Positions 1 to 9,364 of a stretch of DNA of 60,303 nucleotides are shown here, piece by piece (position 1 is the stretch's first letter; every line of letters begins with the position of its first letter). A program made the translations under genes and the position numbers. This DNA is from an uncultured Pelagibacteraceae bacterium. Lineage in GTDB: Bacteria; Pseudomonadota; Alphaproteobacteria; Pelagibacterales; Pelagibacteraceae. Location: assembly GCA_902571055.1 (NCBI GenBank), contig CACGAM010000003.1, positions 66,070 to 126,372 on the forward strand, in the 5' to 3' direction. The notes beneath the pieces were generated by a model. The model was not told where the DNA came from and did not search any database. It worked only from the letters and a program-made list of their open reading frames with translations.

Positions 1-273
1 TGCACTAGCATCCCACAAATAATTTGATCTTATGATAGTTGTGTTTCTACCGGTGTTACCACCACCAATCCATCCTTTTTCAACAACTGCAATATTTGTC
101 AATTTGTGCTTTTTTGCTAAATAATAAGCTGTTGCTAATCCATGACCACCACCCCCAATGATTATTGCATCATATTCTTTTTTTGGCTCTGGATCTCTCC
201 AAGCTCTTTGCCAATTTTCGTGTCCACTTAAAGCGTTTTTTATTAACGAAAATATTGAGTATTTATTTTTCAT
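1..273 (-). CDS. soxB: Sarcosine oxidase subunit beta, N-terminal part (cut by window edge)
   Basis: Ninety-one codons are visible, starting at an ATG at 271-273 on the minus strand and running off the left edge. The product would be the flavin-containing beta subunit of heterotetrameric sarcosine oxidase, which demethylates sarcosine to glycine and passes the one-carbon unit to tetrahydrofolate. A lead segment containing [13 protein letters not shown] precedes a Rossmann FAD-binding motif, [18 protein letters not shown], and then [17 protein letters not shown]. This combination is typical of SoxB rather than of monomeric sarcosine oxidase or other DadA-type oxidases. Only the N-terminal FAD domain can be judged. 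Glycine supply from methylated amines would fit SAR11-type metabolism; that link is inference. Confidence 0.85.
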   Translation of the reverse strand, partial: MKNKYSIFSLIKNALSGHENWQRAWRDPEPKKEYDAIIIGGGGHGLATAYYLAKKHKLTNIAVVEKGWIGGGNTGRNTTIIRSNYLWDASA

Positions 274-337
274 ATTTTGCTCATAAATACTTTATAAATA
301 TTGAATATTCAATGGTTTCAAGTTACACATTATGTAA

Positions 338-432
338 GGAAGGATGGGTGAGCTGGTTTAAACCAACGGTTTGCTAAACCGTCGTACGCTTGAAAAGGTG
401 TACCGAGGGTTCGAATCCCTCTCCTTCCGCCA
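338..432 (+). tRNA. tRNA-Ser (anticodon GCU)
   Basis: A class II tRNA with a long variable arm. The acceptor stem is GGAAGGA (338-344) with TCCTTCC (422-428), discriminator G and an encoded CCA (430-432). The anticodon loop is TTGCTAA, giving anticodon GCT at 373-375. The T-arm shows GGGTTCGAATCCC. The next gene, on the opposite strand, ends at 433, directly after the CCA. Confidence 0.97.
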
Positions 433-2658
433 TTAGTATAAAGGCTCGCTTTTAAAGAAGTCTTTAACCAATATTGGTTTTTGCTCCAAAATGTATCTAT
501 AAACATTATAATTCTCTAATACTCTTTGAACATAATTTCTAGTTTCTTTAAACTTAATTAATTCTATCCAATCAACATAATCTATTTGTCCCTTTTGAGG
601 GTTTTTATTTATTTTTTTCCAATACCTAACTCTCTTAGGCCCAGCATTGTAAGCTGCTATTGCAAATGGATATGCTCCGTCATATTCAAGTATTAGTCCC
701 GCTATATAATGTGAACCCAGATTTATATTATACTCTGGGTCCTTTGTTAATCTAGATTTAGAGTATGTCATGTTTGCTTGCTTAGCTACAGTTTTAGCAG
801 TGTAAGTCATCAATTGCATTAAACCCCTCGCACCTGCTGAGCTGTTTGCTGAAGTATCAAATTCGCTTTCTTGCCTAATAATTGATAAAATAAAAGCAGC
901 CTCAGGAATTTTTCTTTTATTTATGTATTTAGGAGTGCTTATAATTGGATAATTATATTTATTATGAAATCTTTTTTGATATGAAGCAATTTTTGAAACT
1001 TGAATTGCAAAATCAAATCTTGATATATCAGTAGCTAGTTTGGCTGCTAACACCTCGCTACCTAATTCAACATTTTCATTTGCAAGAAATCTTAATATAT
1101 GTTTTGTGTATTTATCTTTATTTAATTCATCTAACAAATATACTATTTTTACCAAGTCTTTTTTGTAAAAATTTTCTGCCAAATTTTTATCTACTTCCAT
1201 TAATTCGTTTAAAACGAAAGGTTTATTTGGAGAAATTTTTAAGTGAGACAATTGTCCATAATATGTGGTTAAAAATTTAGAACTTTCTTTATACCATTTA
1301 TTTGCTTCATTATCATTTCCTAAAATTTCATTTGATCTCCCTAGCCAATAAGCTCCTCTTGATAAACTTATAGGATATCCCACATTTTCATAAAATTTTG
1401 TGAAATGATCGATTGCAAGTAATGGATCATTTAAAAAACTTAATGCTATCCATCCACTCATCCATTCAGCATCGGCAAATTCAGGACCCTCGGTTAATCC
1501 ATGTTTGCTTGTTAATTTGTAAGCAGTTGTAAATTTTTTTTTATAAATAAGTGATCTTGCTATTATTGATCTTTCCTTCCACCATTTGTCAGGTCTAATC
1601 ATATAGTCTTTAGTATTTTTAATTTTCGTTAAAATTTCTAAAGAACTGTCAACTCTTCCCCTCTTACGTCTCCATTTTAATCTATCATAATTCAAACCAG
1701 CATTATTTTTTAAATGTGTTGGAACATTATTAATTGCATTATCTACACCATAAGATTTACTCATCAAAAGTTGTCTAGCCGTATATAATAATTGTTCATC
1801 TTTGGGTAAATATCTTAACATTCTCTTAAGATCCCAATATTTATTTTCCCATGCCAGGTAATCAGCTCGCTTAATATAATCTTCTTTAGTTAAATATTTT
1901 TTATATTTTTTTCTAAAAGATCTTAATTCTGTTTTTGAAAGATCTGCAGTAATCCAACCTTTTTTAATCAACTCAATACCTTTATTTGTTTCTCCAACAG
2001 AAATATGGCTCTCGCCAAGAATAATTTCTCCGAAGCCACTTAAAGGCTTCTCTATTTCAAAATATTTAATTATTTTTTTTGGTGACATTATCTTTATTGA
2101 TAATTTGTGTTCTGAAAGATATTTTATTCTTCCCATTCTTGGATAATCACCATTTCTTTCTATAAAATTTTTGTAATCAAAAAACGTTGCAGTATTTCCT
2201 GTTGTTATCAAGTGTCTCCATTGTATAAAATTATATATTGATTTATTTTTTGCTTTCTTTGCTATTTTTTCAGCCTCAACCCAATTTCTTTTTTCCATAA
2301 GTTTTAAAGCCTGTCTTGCATAATTAAAATCTTTTTCGGAAAAATATTTTGATTTTTTTTGTACTACTACTTTATCTTTCTTAACAACTAAAGGTTTGGA
2401 TTTTGGTAAAATTATCCCACCTACAATTTTTTTTTGCTCTTTTTTTTCTGGTTTTGTAATTAAAATGTCTTTATCTATTTGTTTTTGTGATGGTTTTTTT
2501 AAGGGTATTAAAAAATTGCTAATTTTATTTTTTTTTAAATTTTCTTTAGCTATATCTGGTTTTTTCTTTGGAATAATTAAGTCTGCTGAAGTCGATGCAA
2601 GAGGTATAATTAAAAAAATAAGGATTATTAACAATATTTTCTTAGATTTATCTTTCAT
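433..2658 (-). CDS. slt: Soluble lytic murein transglycosylase
   Basis: A 741-residue periplasmic enzyme that cleaves peptidoglycan glycan strands to 1,6-anhydromuropeptides. An N-terminal hydrophobic signal segment (about residues 8-25) is followed by a Lys/Pro-rich linker, a long alpha-helical repeat region (about 105-560) like the superhelical ring of Slt70, and a C-terminal goose-lysozyme-like SLT domain. The probable catalytic Glu is near residue 597 in IIRQESEFD. GARGLMQLM and AYNAGP complete the SLT motif set. The gene diverges from dapA with 40 bases between the two start codons, so both promoters must be very close together. The stop codon abuts tRNA-Ser. Confidence 0.92.
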   Translation of the reverse strand: MKDKSKKILLIILIFLIIPLASTSADLIIPKKKPDIAKENLKKNKISNFLIPLKKPSQKQIDKDILITKPEKKEQKKIVGGIILPKSKPLVVKKDKVVVQKKSKYFSEKDFNYARQALKLMEKRNWVEAEKIAKKAKNKSIYNFIQWRHLITTGNTATFFDYKNFIERNGDYPRMGRIKYLSEHKLSIKIMSPKKIIKYFEIEKPLSGFGEIILGESHISVGETNKGIELIKKGWITADLSKTELRSFRKKYKKYLTKEDYIKRADYLAWENKYWDLKRMLRYLPKDEQLLYTARQLLMSKSYGVDNAINNVPTHLKNNAGLNYDRLKWRRKRGRVDSSLEILTKIKNTKDYMIRPDKWWKERSIIARSLIYKKKFTTAYKLTSKHGLTEGPEFADAEWMSGWIALSFLNDPLLAIDHFTKFYENVGYPISLSRGAYWLGRSNEILGNDNEANKWYKESSKFLTTYYGQLSHLKISPNKPFVLNELMEVDKNLAENFYKKDLVKIVYLLDELNKDKYTKHILRFLANENVELGSEVLAAKLATDISRFDFAIQVSKIASYQKRFHNKYNYPIISTPKYINKRKIPEAAFILSIIRQESEFDTSANSSAGARGLMQLMTYTAKTVAKQANMTYSKSRLTKDPEYNINLGSHYIAGLILEYDGAYPFAIAAYNAGPKRVRYWKKINKNPQKGQIDYVDWIELIKFKETRNYVQRVLENYNVYRYILEQKPILVKDFFKSEPLY

Positions 2659-2698
2659 AAAATATCAAACGATTCTACAAACTATGTTATAAATATTT

Positions 2699-3580
2699 AT
2701 GTTTAAAGGATCAAATGTTGCTATTGTTACCCCATTTAAGAATAATAAGCTAGATGAAGAAGCTTATTTAAAACTAATTAATTTTCATTTAGAAAATGGA
2801 ACAAATGGTTTAGTTCCAGCCGGTACAACTGGTGAGTCTCCAACTTTAAGTCATGATGAACACGAGAAAGTAATTGAAATTTGTATTAAAGAGTCAAATG
2901 GAAAAATTCCTGTAATTGCTGGGACAGGCTCAAATTCAACCGAAGAAGCTGTTGCCTTAACTAAACACGCTGAAAAAGCAGGTGCTGACGGAGTGCTTAT
3001 AGTAACGCCATATTACAATAAGCCTACTCAGGAAGGTTTATATCAACATTATAAAAAAATTAATGATAATACCAATCTACCAATCATAATTTATAATATA
3101 CCTAGCCGTTGTGTAATAGATATGTCCGTTGACACTATGGCAAGATTATTTGAATTAAAAAATATTGCTGGAGTTAAAGATGCTACAGGTGACTTAGATA
3201 GATTAGATCAAACAATAAAAAAATTAGGAAATGAATTTATTCAGCTAACTGGCGAGGATGGTTTAGCTTTAGAATTCAATAAAAGAGGTGGTATGGGTGT
3301 TATTTCTGTTACAGCAAATATTGCGCCAAAGTTATGTTCTGATATGCAAAAATTTTCTAAATCAAGTTTAGATAACGAATTAAAAGAGGCTCAAAAAATT
3401 GATAAAATTTTACAACCTGTGCATAAATCACTTTTCATTGAAAGCAATCCCGCACCCGTTAAGTATGCCGCAAAACTTTTAGGTTTGTGTAGTGATGAAA
3501 TAAGATTGCCACTAGTAAATATTAAAAAAGATACAGAGGAAGTGGTAAAGAAAGCATTAAAGTCTGCAGAATTAATATAA
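2699..3580 (+). CDS. dapA: 4-hydroxy-tetrahydrodipicolinate synthase
   Basis: A 293-residue class I aldolase that condenses pyruvate with aspartate semialdehyde, the entry step of lysine and meso-diaminopimelate synthesis. The substrate-binding loop GTTGESPT (residues 42-49), the YNIPSR motif with Tyr132, and the Schiff-base Lys160 in GVKDATGD are all present. The length is normal for the family. It begins a long forward run and overlaps smpB by one base (TAATG), which suggests translational coupling. Confidence 0.97.
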   Translation: MFKGSNVAIVTPFKNNKLDEEAYLKLINFHLENGTNGLVPAGTTGESPTLSHDEHEKVIEICIKESNGKIPVIAGTGSNSTEEAVALTKHAEKAGADGVLIVTPYYNKPTQEGLYQHYKKINDNTNLPIIIYNIPSRCVIDMSVDTMARLFELKNIAGVKDATGDLDRLDQTIKKLGNEFIQLTGEDGLALEFNKRGGMGVISVTANIAPKLCSDMQKFSKSSLDNELKEAQKIDKILQPVHKSLFIESNPAPVKYAAKLLGLCSDEIRLPLVNIKKDTEEVVKKALKSAELI

Positions 3581-4050
3581 TGAAAAAAAAAACCAATAAT
3601 GGTTTAAAGATAATTTCATATAATAGAAAAGCTAGTTTCAATTACTTCTTTAACGATCTGATTGAAGCTGGAATAGTTTTAAAAGGTTCTGAGATAAAAT
3701 CTGTCAGACAAGGTAAAGTTAATATTGCTGAGTCATATGCAGTAGAAAAAAAAGGAGAGATTTATCTAATCAATTCACATATTCCATTATATAAAGCCGC
3801 AAGTTACATAAACCATAATCCATACGCTGAGAGAAAATTATTATTTAATAAAAAGGAAATTAATAAGCTAATTGGAAGAATGAATGAAGATGGATTTACA
3901 TTGGTTCCTACCAAAATGTATTTTAAGAAAGGTAAAGCAAAAGTTCAAATTGCAGTAGCTAAAGGAAAAAAAATGCATGATAAAAGACAAACAAAAAAAA
4001 CCAGAGACTGGAATAGAGAAAAGGCGAGATATTTTAGAAAAAGTAGTTAA
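3580..4050 (+). CDS. smpB: SsrA-binding protein SmpB
   Basis: A 156-residue RNA-binding protein that delivers tmRNA to stalled ribosomes for trans-translation. Family motifs include [19 protein letters not shown] near residue 37, the [18 protein letters not shown] segment, and a basic tail ending in [17 protein letters not shown]. The start overlaps the dapA stop by one base. The only ATG of the downstream folK lies inside this gene. Confidence 0.97.
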   Translation: MKKKTNNGLKIISYNRKASFNYFFNDLIEAGIVLKGSEIKSVRQGKVNIAESYAVEKKGEIYLINSHIPLYKAASYINHNPYAERKLLFNKKEINKLIGRMNEDGFTLVPTKMYFKKGKAKVQIAVAKGKKMHDKRQTKKTRDWNREKARYFRKSS

Positions 4051-4543
4051 TACAGCATATTTATCCATAGGATCTAATTTAGGTGATCGTATCATAAATA
4101 TTGAGAAGACAAAAAATTTAATACTATTTCATAAAATGAATATTTTAAAAAGTTCTTCATTTTATGAAACTCCATCATGGCCAAACACAAAGCTTCCAAA
4201 GTATATAAATATTGTTCTAAAAATTAATACGGATTTATCCCTTCCAAATCTTTTTTTAAATTTAAAAAATATTGAAAAATTAATTGGGAGAACTCCAGGC
4301 CCAAGAAATTCACCTAGAGTTTGTGATATAGATATAATAGATTACAATCAAAAAAATTATTCAATTAAGATTAAAAAAGACTTTTTGATAGTACCTCACC
4401 CGAGAATGTCAGTTAGAAACTTTGTATTATTGCCACTTTTTGAAATTTGTAACCATTGGAAGCATCCTAAAACTAAGCAAAAAATAACAGAATTAATGTC
4501 AAAATTACCATTAAGTAGCATAACAGCTATTAAAGTTATGTAA
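3977..4543 (+). CDS. folK: 2-amino-4-hydroxy-6-hydroxymethyldihydropteridine pyrophosphokinase
   Basis: HPPK transfers pyrophosphate from ATP to hydroxymethyl-dihydropterin in folate synthesis. [11 protein letters not shown] is the standard N-terminal strand and loop. [18 protein letters not shown] matches the pterin/ATP motif, and [16 protein letters not shown] matches the C-terminal signature. The only in-frame ATG is at 3977, 74 bases inside smpB, and would add about 25 residues before the conserved core. A non-ATG start close to 4035-4050 is possible. The domain itself (about 160 residues) is of normal length, so the start is the uncertain point. Confidence 0.9.
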   Translation: MIKDKQKKPETGIEKRRDILEKVVNTAYLSIGSNLGDRIINIEKTKNLILFHKMNILKSSSFYETPSWPNTKLPKYINIVLKINTDLSLPNLFLNLKNIEKLIGRTPGPRNSPRVCDIDIIDYNQKNYSIKIKKDFLIVPHPRMSVRNFVLLPLFEICNHWKHPKTKQKITELMSKLPLSSITAIKVM

Positions 4544-4562
4544 TTTAATGATATAAGTGATT

Positions 4563-6308
4563 ATGCTTAAACCAGATGATTTAATAAATAAAGTGAAATC
4601 CTACAATAGGTTTTTAAATCCAGAGACTTTATCAAAAGCATATGACTTTGCATTGAAAGCTCACGAGAAGCAAAAAAGAGACGAGGGTTCACCATACATA
4701 ATACATCCGGTTGCTGTTGCGAATATACTGACAGAATTAAAATTAGACAGTGCAACAATTGCTACCGGTTTGTTACATGATACCATAGAGGATACTCATG
4801 CCACTTACAAAACTATAGAAAAAGAATTTGGAAAAGAGGTTGCCGATTTGGTCGATGGAGTTACCAAAATTTCTGTTTTTGAAAACCAAGCTACATCAAA
4901 TTCTAAGGCTGAGAATTTTAGAAAATTAATTCTTGCCACTTCAAAGGATATAAGAGTTTTATTGGTCAAACTTGCTGACAGACTTCATAATATGAGGACA
5001 ATACAATTTGTTGCAAGTAAGGATAAGCAAATAAGAAAAGCAAAAGAAACAATGGAAATATATGCACCATTAGCTGATAGAATGGGAATGAGCAGAATTA
5101 AAGATGAATTAGAAGATTTATGTTTTGAAGTATTAAATCCTGAGGCTCGAAAATTAATTAAGGATAGATTAAGTAATATAAAAGAAACCAATGAGATGAA
5201 TTTCAATACAGTGTCCGACGAATTAAAAAATCTCCTTGCAGAAAAGGATATAAATTGCAAAATTTTTGGAAGAGAAAAAACTCCTTTTTCTTTATGGAAA
5301 AAAGTTCAAAAAAAAAGAACATCTCTTGAGCAAATGACAGATATAATTGGATTTAGAATTATATTAGAGGATGTAGATCAGTGCTACAAAGCATTAGGTG
5401 TATTTCATAATAATTGGAACTGTATACCAGGTAGGTTTAAAGATTATATTTCTTCGCCAAAGATAAATAATTATCAGTCACTACATACAGCCGTAATTGG
5501 ACCAAATAAGAGACCAATAGAAATACAACTTAGAACTATGCAAATGCATGAGTATGCACAAAGAGGTATTGCATCTCACTGGAAATATAAGTCATCAGAA
5601 AAATTTAGCTCCTTAACATGGAAAGAATATGATTGGTTAGCTGATTTAGTAGAAATTATTGATAAGAATGAAAACCCAGAGGATTCTTATGAATTTACGA
5701 AACTACAAATGTTTCAAGAAAACGTTTTTTGTTTTACTCCAAAAGGATCTGTAATTAAATTGCCAAAAAATGCTACTCCAATAGATTTTGCTTATGCTGT
5801 TCATACTAAAATCGGTGACAAGGCAGTTGGATGTGAAATAAATGGGAAAGAAAGTGATATGCAATCAGTTTTAATTAATGGAGATGTTGTGAAAATTATA
5901 ACATCCAAAAAGGTATCCCCGTCTTTGCATTGGGTAAGTACTGCCAAAACCGGCAAAGCAAGAGCTGCAATCAGACGATATTGGCAATATAGAGAAACTA
6001 ACGGAACAGCTAGGAATAAAAAATATAATACGACACTATGGATATCACTTTTTGATAAACCAGGTGTTTTAGGAGAAGTTACTACTCTAATAGGCAGTCA
6101 AAATGTAAATATAACAAGTGTAGAAATGGTCGAAAAGACTAAAAGTACGATAAATTTTCATTTTAATCTACTTATCAATGATTTGAAAAACTTTACAAAT
6201 CTAATTAGTCAGCTAAAACAAAAAGAATATAGCTTTAAAATAATTAGACACAAAAATAGTAAATATGCTTTCTTTAAAAAACTCCTTGAAAGTTTTAAGA
6301 AAAACTAA
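4563..6308 (+). CDS. RelA/SpoT-family (p)ppGpp synthetase/hydrolase, shortened
   Basis: A bifunctional stringent-response enzyme that makes and degrades (p)ppGpp. The order is an HD hydrolase domain (LLHDTIEDTH near residue 75), the synthetase domain (GREKTPFSLWKK, TDIIGFRI, NNYQSLHTAVIGP, IEIQLRTMQMHEYAQRG), a TGS domain (FTPKGSVIKLPKNATPIDFA) and a C-terminal ACT domain (LFDKPGVLGEVTTLIGSQNV). With about 580 residues it is well short of the 700 or more usual for alphaproteobacterial Rsh. The missing part is most of the helical and zinc-finger/conserved-Cys region between TGS and ACT. A GTG two codons upstream is possible, but ATG at 4563 is preferred. It overlaps pyrE by 44 bases. Confidence 0.93.
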   Translation: MLKPDDLINKVKSYNRFLNPETLSKAYDFALKAHEKQKRDEGSPYIIHPVAVANILTELKLDSATIATGLLHDTIEDTHATYKTIEKEFGKEVADLVDGVTKISVFENQATSNSKAENFRKLILATSKDIRVLLVKLADRLHNMRTIQFVASKDKQIRKAKETMEIYAPLADRMGMSRIKDELEDLCFEVLNPEARKLIKDRLSNIKETNEMNFNTVSDELKNLLAEKDINCKIFGREKTPFSLWKKVQKKRTSLEQMTDIIGFRIILEDVDQCYKALGVFHNNWNCIPGRFKDYISSPKINNYQSLHTAVIGPNKRPIEIQLRTMQMHEYAQRGIASHWKYKSSEKFSSLTWKEYDWLADLVEIIDKNENPEDSYEFTKLQMFQENVFCFTPKGSVIKLPKNATPIDFAYAVHTKIGDKAVGCEINGKESDMQSVLINGDVVKIITSKKVSPSLHWVSTAKTGKARAAIRRYWQYRETNGTARNKKYNTTLWISLFDKPGVLGEVTTLIGSQNVNITSVEMVEKTKSTINFHFNLLINDLKNFTNLISQLKQKEYSFKIIRHKNSKYAFFKKLLESFKKN

Positions 6309-6855
6309 TGCATTATTAGAAGGACATTTTGTTTTATCATCAGGTTTACATTCTCCAATTTATATTCAATGTGCAAAAGTTTTGAGCCATCCTCATCTTG
6401 CATCGAAACTTTGTTTATCGTTAAGTAAAAAAATTAAGAAAAAATTTAAAAAAATTGATTTAATTCTAGCACCAGCTATAGGTGGTATCGTAATTGGATA
6501 TGAAATAGGTAGACTTTTAAAAATAGAGACAATCTTTGCTGAAAGGGTCAAAGGCAAATTTAAATTAAGAAGGGGGTTTAACATTAAAAGAAACTCTAAA
6601 GTTTTAATTATTGAGGATGTAATAACAACTGGCGGGTCTAGTTTAGAATGTTCAGAATTAGTAAAAAAATCTAAAGCAAAATTATTGGGATTTGCATCAT
6701 TAATTAACAGATCGGAAAAAAAAAATCTTAAAATAAAAAGTATGCCAATTATATCTCAATTAAAGATTAAAGTACCTGTTTTTAAAAAAAAAAATATTCC
6801 TTACACTCTTAAACAAATTCCGATTACTACACCAGGAAGTAGATTTTTAAAATGA
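6265..6855 (+). CDS. pyrE: Orotate phosphoribosyltransferase
   Basis: Couples orotate to PRPP to give OMP in pyrimidine synthesis. GALLEGHF-type sequence near the N terminus (NALLEGHFVLSSGLHSP) and the PRPP-binding loop VLIIEDVITTGGSS (residues 113-126) identify the family. The 196-residue length is normal. The start lies inside the 3' end of the rsh gene. It is supported because the usual N-terminal helix before the GHF motif would otherwise be lost. Its stop overlaps the pdxJ start (ATGA). Confidence 0.95.
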   Translation: MLSLKNSLKVLRKTNALLEGHFVLSSGLHSPIYIQCAKVLSHPHLASKLCLSLSKKIKKKFKKIDLILAPAIGGIVIGYEIGRLLKIETIFAERVKGKFKLRRGFNIKRNSKVLIIEDVITTGGSSLECSELVKKSKAKLLGFASLINRSEKKNLKIKSMPIISQLKIKVPVFKKKNIPYTLKQIPITTPGSRFLK

Positions 6856-7568
6856 TTAGATTAGGAGTAAATATTGACCATATCGCTACCATTCGAAATG
6901 CTAGAGGTGAGGATCACCCAGTTCCCTATAAAGCAGCTATATATGCAATGAAATGCGGGGCAGACTCCATAACAATTCATTTAAGGGAAGATAGAAGGCA
7001 TATTAAAGATTTTGATCTTAAAAAAATATCCTCTAATAAAAAAATTCCTCTAAATTTAGAAATTGCAACTGATTTAAAAATATTAAAAATAGCTTTAAAA
7101 AATAAACCTAATTTTATTTGTTTAGTACCAGAAAAAAGAAATGAAATCACAACAGAGGGAGGATTAAATTTAAAAAACAATTTTAAAAAAATTGAGAAGA
7201 TAATAACTATTTTAAAAAAAAATAAAATTAGAACAAGTTTATTTATTGATCCTTCTCTTAAAGATGTAAAATTATCAAAAGAATTAAATGCTGATTGTAT
7301 TGAAATACATACAGGTCGAATTTCAAATTTAATAAAAAAAAATAAATTTTACAAAAGTGAATTGAGGAAAATTATTAAGGTAGTTAGATATGCCGATAAT
7401 TTAGGTATTGAGGTTCACGCTGGTCATGGGATGGATTATAAAACTGCTAAAGTTCTTTCTAAAATAAAAGGGATAAAAGAATTTAATATTGGACATTTTA
7501 TAATAGGTGAGTCAATTTTTTTTGGGTTAAAGAAAACTATTAAAGTATTTAAGAGTATTTGTAGATAA
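6852..7568 (+). CDS. pdxJ: Pyridoxine 5'-phosphate synthase
   Basis: A 238-residue TIM-barrel enzyme that condenses deoxyxylulose 5-phosphate with 3-amino-2-oxopropyl phosphate to form vitamin B6. LGVNIDHIATIRNARG at the N terminus, SITIHLREDRRHI, and VHAGHGMDY near the C terminus are diagnostic. It overlaps pyrE by four bases and is followed one base later by acpS, the pairing also seen in E. coli (pdxJ-acpS). Confidence 0.97.
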   Translation: MIRLGVNIDHIATIRNARGEDHPVPYKAAIYAMKCGADSITIHLREDRRHIKDFDLKKISSNKKIPLNLEIATDLKILKIALKNKPNFICLVPEKRNEITTEGGLNLKNNFKKIEKIITILKKNKIRTSLFIDPSLKDVKLSKELNADCIEIHTGRISNLIKKNKFYKSELRKIIKVVRYADNLGIEVHAGHGMDYKTAKVLSKIKGIKEFNIGHFIIGESIFFGLKKTIKVFKSICR

Positions 7569-7569
7569 A

Positions 7570-7965
7570 ATGAGAATATTAGGAAACGGTGTTGATATTG
7601 TTGAAAACAAAAGAATAGAAAAAGCTATAAAGAATAAAAATTTTGTTAATAAAATATTTTCTAGTAAAGAAAAGGACATCGCAAAAAACAAACGAGTAAA
7701 TAAAACTAATTATTTTGCAAAAAGGTTTGCCGCTAAAGAGGCTTTTTTAAAAGCAATTGGAACTGGTTTATCAAAAGGCTTCAAATTCAATGATATTACA
7801 ATAATTAATAATAGCAAAGGCCAGCCATTTATCGAGTTAGAAAAAAAAATTCAATTATTTATAATGAAAAAATTTAAAATAAAAAAATATCAAATCCACT
7901 TATCTATATCTGATGAAAAGAAATACTCCATCGCTTACGTAATACTTAATGAAAGGCTAAAATGA
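7570..7965 (+). CDS. acpS: Holo-[acyl-carrier-protein] synthase
   Basis: Transfers 4'-phosphopantetheine from CoA to apo-ACP. GNGVDIVENKRIEKAI carries the magnesium-binding Asp, and YFAKRFAAKEAFLKAIGTG carries the second metal and CoA motif. The 131-residue length is normal for AcpS. The last four bases overlap lepB (ATGA), so translation is probably coupled. Confidence 0.95.
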   Translation: MRILGNGVDIVENKRIEKAIKNKNFVNKIFSSKEKDIAKNKRVNKTNYFAKRFAAKEAFLKAIGTGLSKGFKFNDITIINNSKGQPFIELEKKIQLFIMKKFKIKKYQIHLSISDEKKYSIAYVILNERLK

Positions 7966-8687
7966 AATGGTTTATTGAAAATTTAAAAACATTATTTTAT
8001 GCGCTAATTATTGCAGTGATAATTCGTTCATTATTAATTCAACCTTTTTATATACCTTCATCATCAATGGAACCAAATTTATTAGTTGGTGATAGATTAT
8101 TTGTTACTAAACTATCTTACGGATATAGCAGACACTCATTTCCGTTTAGCCCACCTGTATTTGATGGTAGAATTCTTAATTCAAAACCGAGTAGAGGTGA
8201 TATAATAGTATTTAAAACTCCCGCAGATAATAGGACTGACTACATTAAAAGATTAGTAGGATTACCTGGTGATGTAATCCAATTTATTGATGGCGAAATA
8301 TATTTAAATAATAATCAAATTTTTAGAACTGTAATAAGTAAATCCGAAGAGCTGTATTGTGGTCCACAGAAAATTGAAGTTATTACTTATGAAGAAAAAT
8401 TACCTAATGGAAAAAATTATTTAGCTTCTTATAGAAAAGATTATACATTTATGAATTCAGAAAAATATACAGTTCCAGAAAATCATTTTTTTTTCTTAGG
8501 TGATAACAGAGACTGTTCAAAAGATAGCAGATTTTTAGATGAGGTAGGATATGTTCATGAAAATAATCTCGTAGGAAAAGCACAAATCTTATTTTTTTCC
8601 TCTGACCCGAGGGTTGCGAGCATCTTTAATTTTACAATGTGGAAAAATTCAATAAGATTTAAAAGATTCTTTAAAAAATTAATTTAA
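7962..8687 (+). CDS. lepB: Signal peptidase I
   Basis: An inner-membrane serine/lysine protease that removes signal peptides from secreted proteins. One N-terminal membrane segment (about residues 10-26) is followed by the catalytic Ser35 in SSSMEPNLLVGD and Lys96 in DYIKRLVGLPGD. The FFLGDNRDCSKDSR motif lies near the C terminus. The 241 residues include a short inserted beta region. It shares one base with the start of rnc. Confidence 0.96.
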   Translation: MKWFIENLKTLFYALIIAVIIRSLLIQPFYIPSSSMEPNLLVGDRLFVTKLSYGYSRHSFPFSPPVFDGRILNSKPSRGDIIVFKTPADNRTDYIKRLVGLPGDVIQFIDGEIYLNNNQIFRTVISKSEELYCGPQKIEVITYEEKLPNGKNYLASYRKDYTFMNSEKYTVPENHFFFLGDNRDCSKDSRFLDEVGYVHENNLVGKAQILFFSSDPRVASIFNFTMWKNSIRFKRFFKKLI

Positions 8688-9364
8688 TGAAAAAAATAGA
8701 TAATATTCAAAAAATACTTAAAGTTAATTTTAAGAACGAAAGTTTATTGAAAAGAGCTATTACACATAAAAGCTATAATTCAAAGTCAAATTACGAAAAA
8801 CTAGAATTTTTAGGTGATCGTGTATTGGGTTTAGTAATATCAAAAAAGTTACTTGAAATGTATCCTGATGAAAAGGAGGGTATTTTAGATAAAAAGTTTG
8901 CATCATTAGTTAATAGAAATAAATGTTATGATGTTGGTAAAAATTTAAATTTAAAAAATTTCATTCTCGTAGCAAATAATAAAAAAAGCTCTGATTTGAT
9001 ACAAAAAAAAATAATATCAGATTGTATTGAGGCAATTATTGGTGCAATTTATTTAGATCAAGGGTTAAATGTTGTAGAAAAATTTATTCTCAAGGAATGG
9101 GATAAATTAATCTTATTATCAAAGAATACAGAAATAGATGCAAAAACTAAACTACAAGAATTGTCACTTAAAAAATATAAGTTATTACCTGATTACAAAC
9201 TAATATCTAACACAGGACCCAGACACAGTCCTAGCTTTACTGTAGCTGTTAAACTAAAAGGCTTCAAATTTGTACATGGCGAAGGTTCATCAAAAAAAAA
9301 TGCTGAACAAAATGCAGCAGAAAAATTTTTAAATTCATACACTAAAAATGAATTGGCAAGATAA
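8687..9364 (+). CDS. rnc: Ribonuclease III
   Basis: A 225-residue double-strand-specific endoribonuclease for rRNA and mRNA processing. The catalytic signature KLEFLGDRVLGLV (residues 38-50, with Asp44) is followed by DCIEAIIGAIYLD with Asp112 and Glu115. A dsRNA-binding domain (from DAKTKLQELSL to AEQNAAEKFL) forms the C terminus. It overlaps recO by 17 bases. The GTPase gene era, which normally sits between rnc and recO, is absent at this position. Confidence 0.96.
   Translation: MKKIDNIQKILKVNFKNESLLKRAITHKSYNSKSNYEKLEFLGDRVLGLVISKKLLEMYPDEKEGILDKKFASLVNRNKCYDVGKNLNLKNFILVANNKKSSDLIQKKIISDCIEAIIGAIYLDQGLNVVEKFILKEWDKLILLSKNTEIDAKTKLQELSLKKYKLLPDYKLISNTGPRHSPSFTVAVKLKGFKFVHGEGSSKKNAEQNAAEKFLNSYTKNELAR

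Noticed and set aside
165..377. Short forward frame over the soxB fragment and tRNA-Ser
   Set aside because: It is antisense to a recognisable gene and includes part of the tRNA. No family similarity.
8687..9364. RNase III signature with Arg in place of Ser (LEFLGDRVL) as an anomaly
   Set aside because: This variant is usual in alphaproteobacterial RNase III, and the catalytic Asp and Glu are kept.
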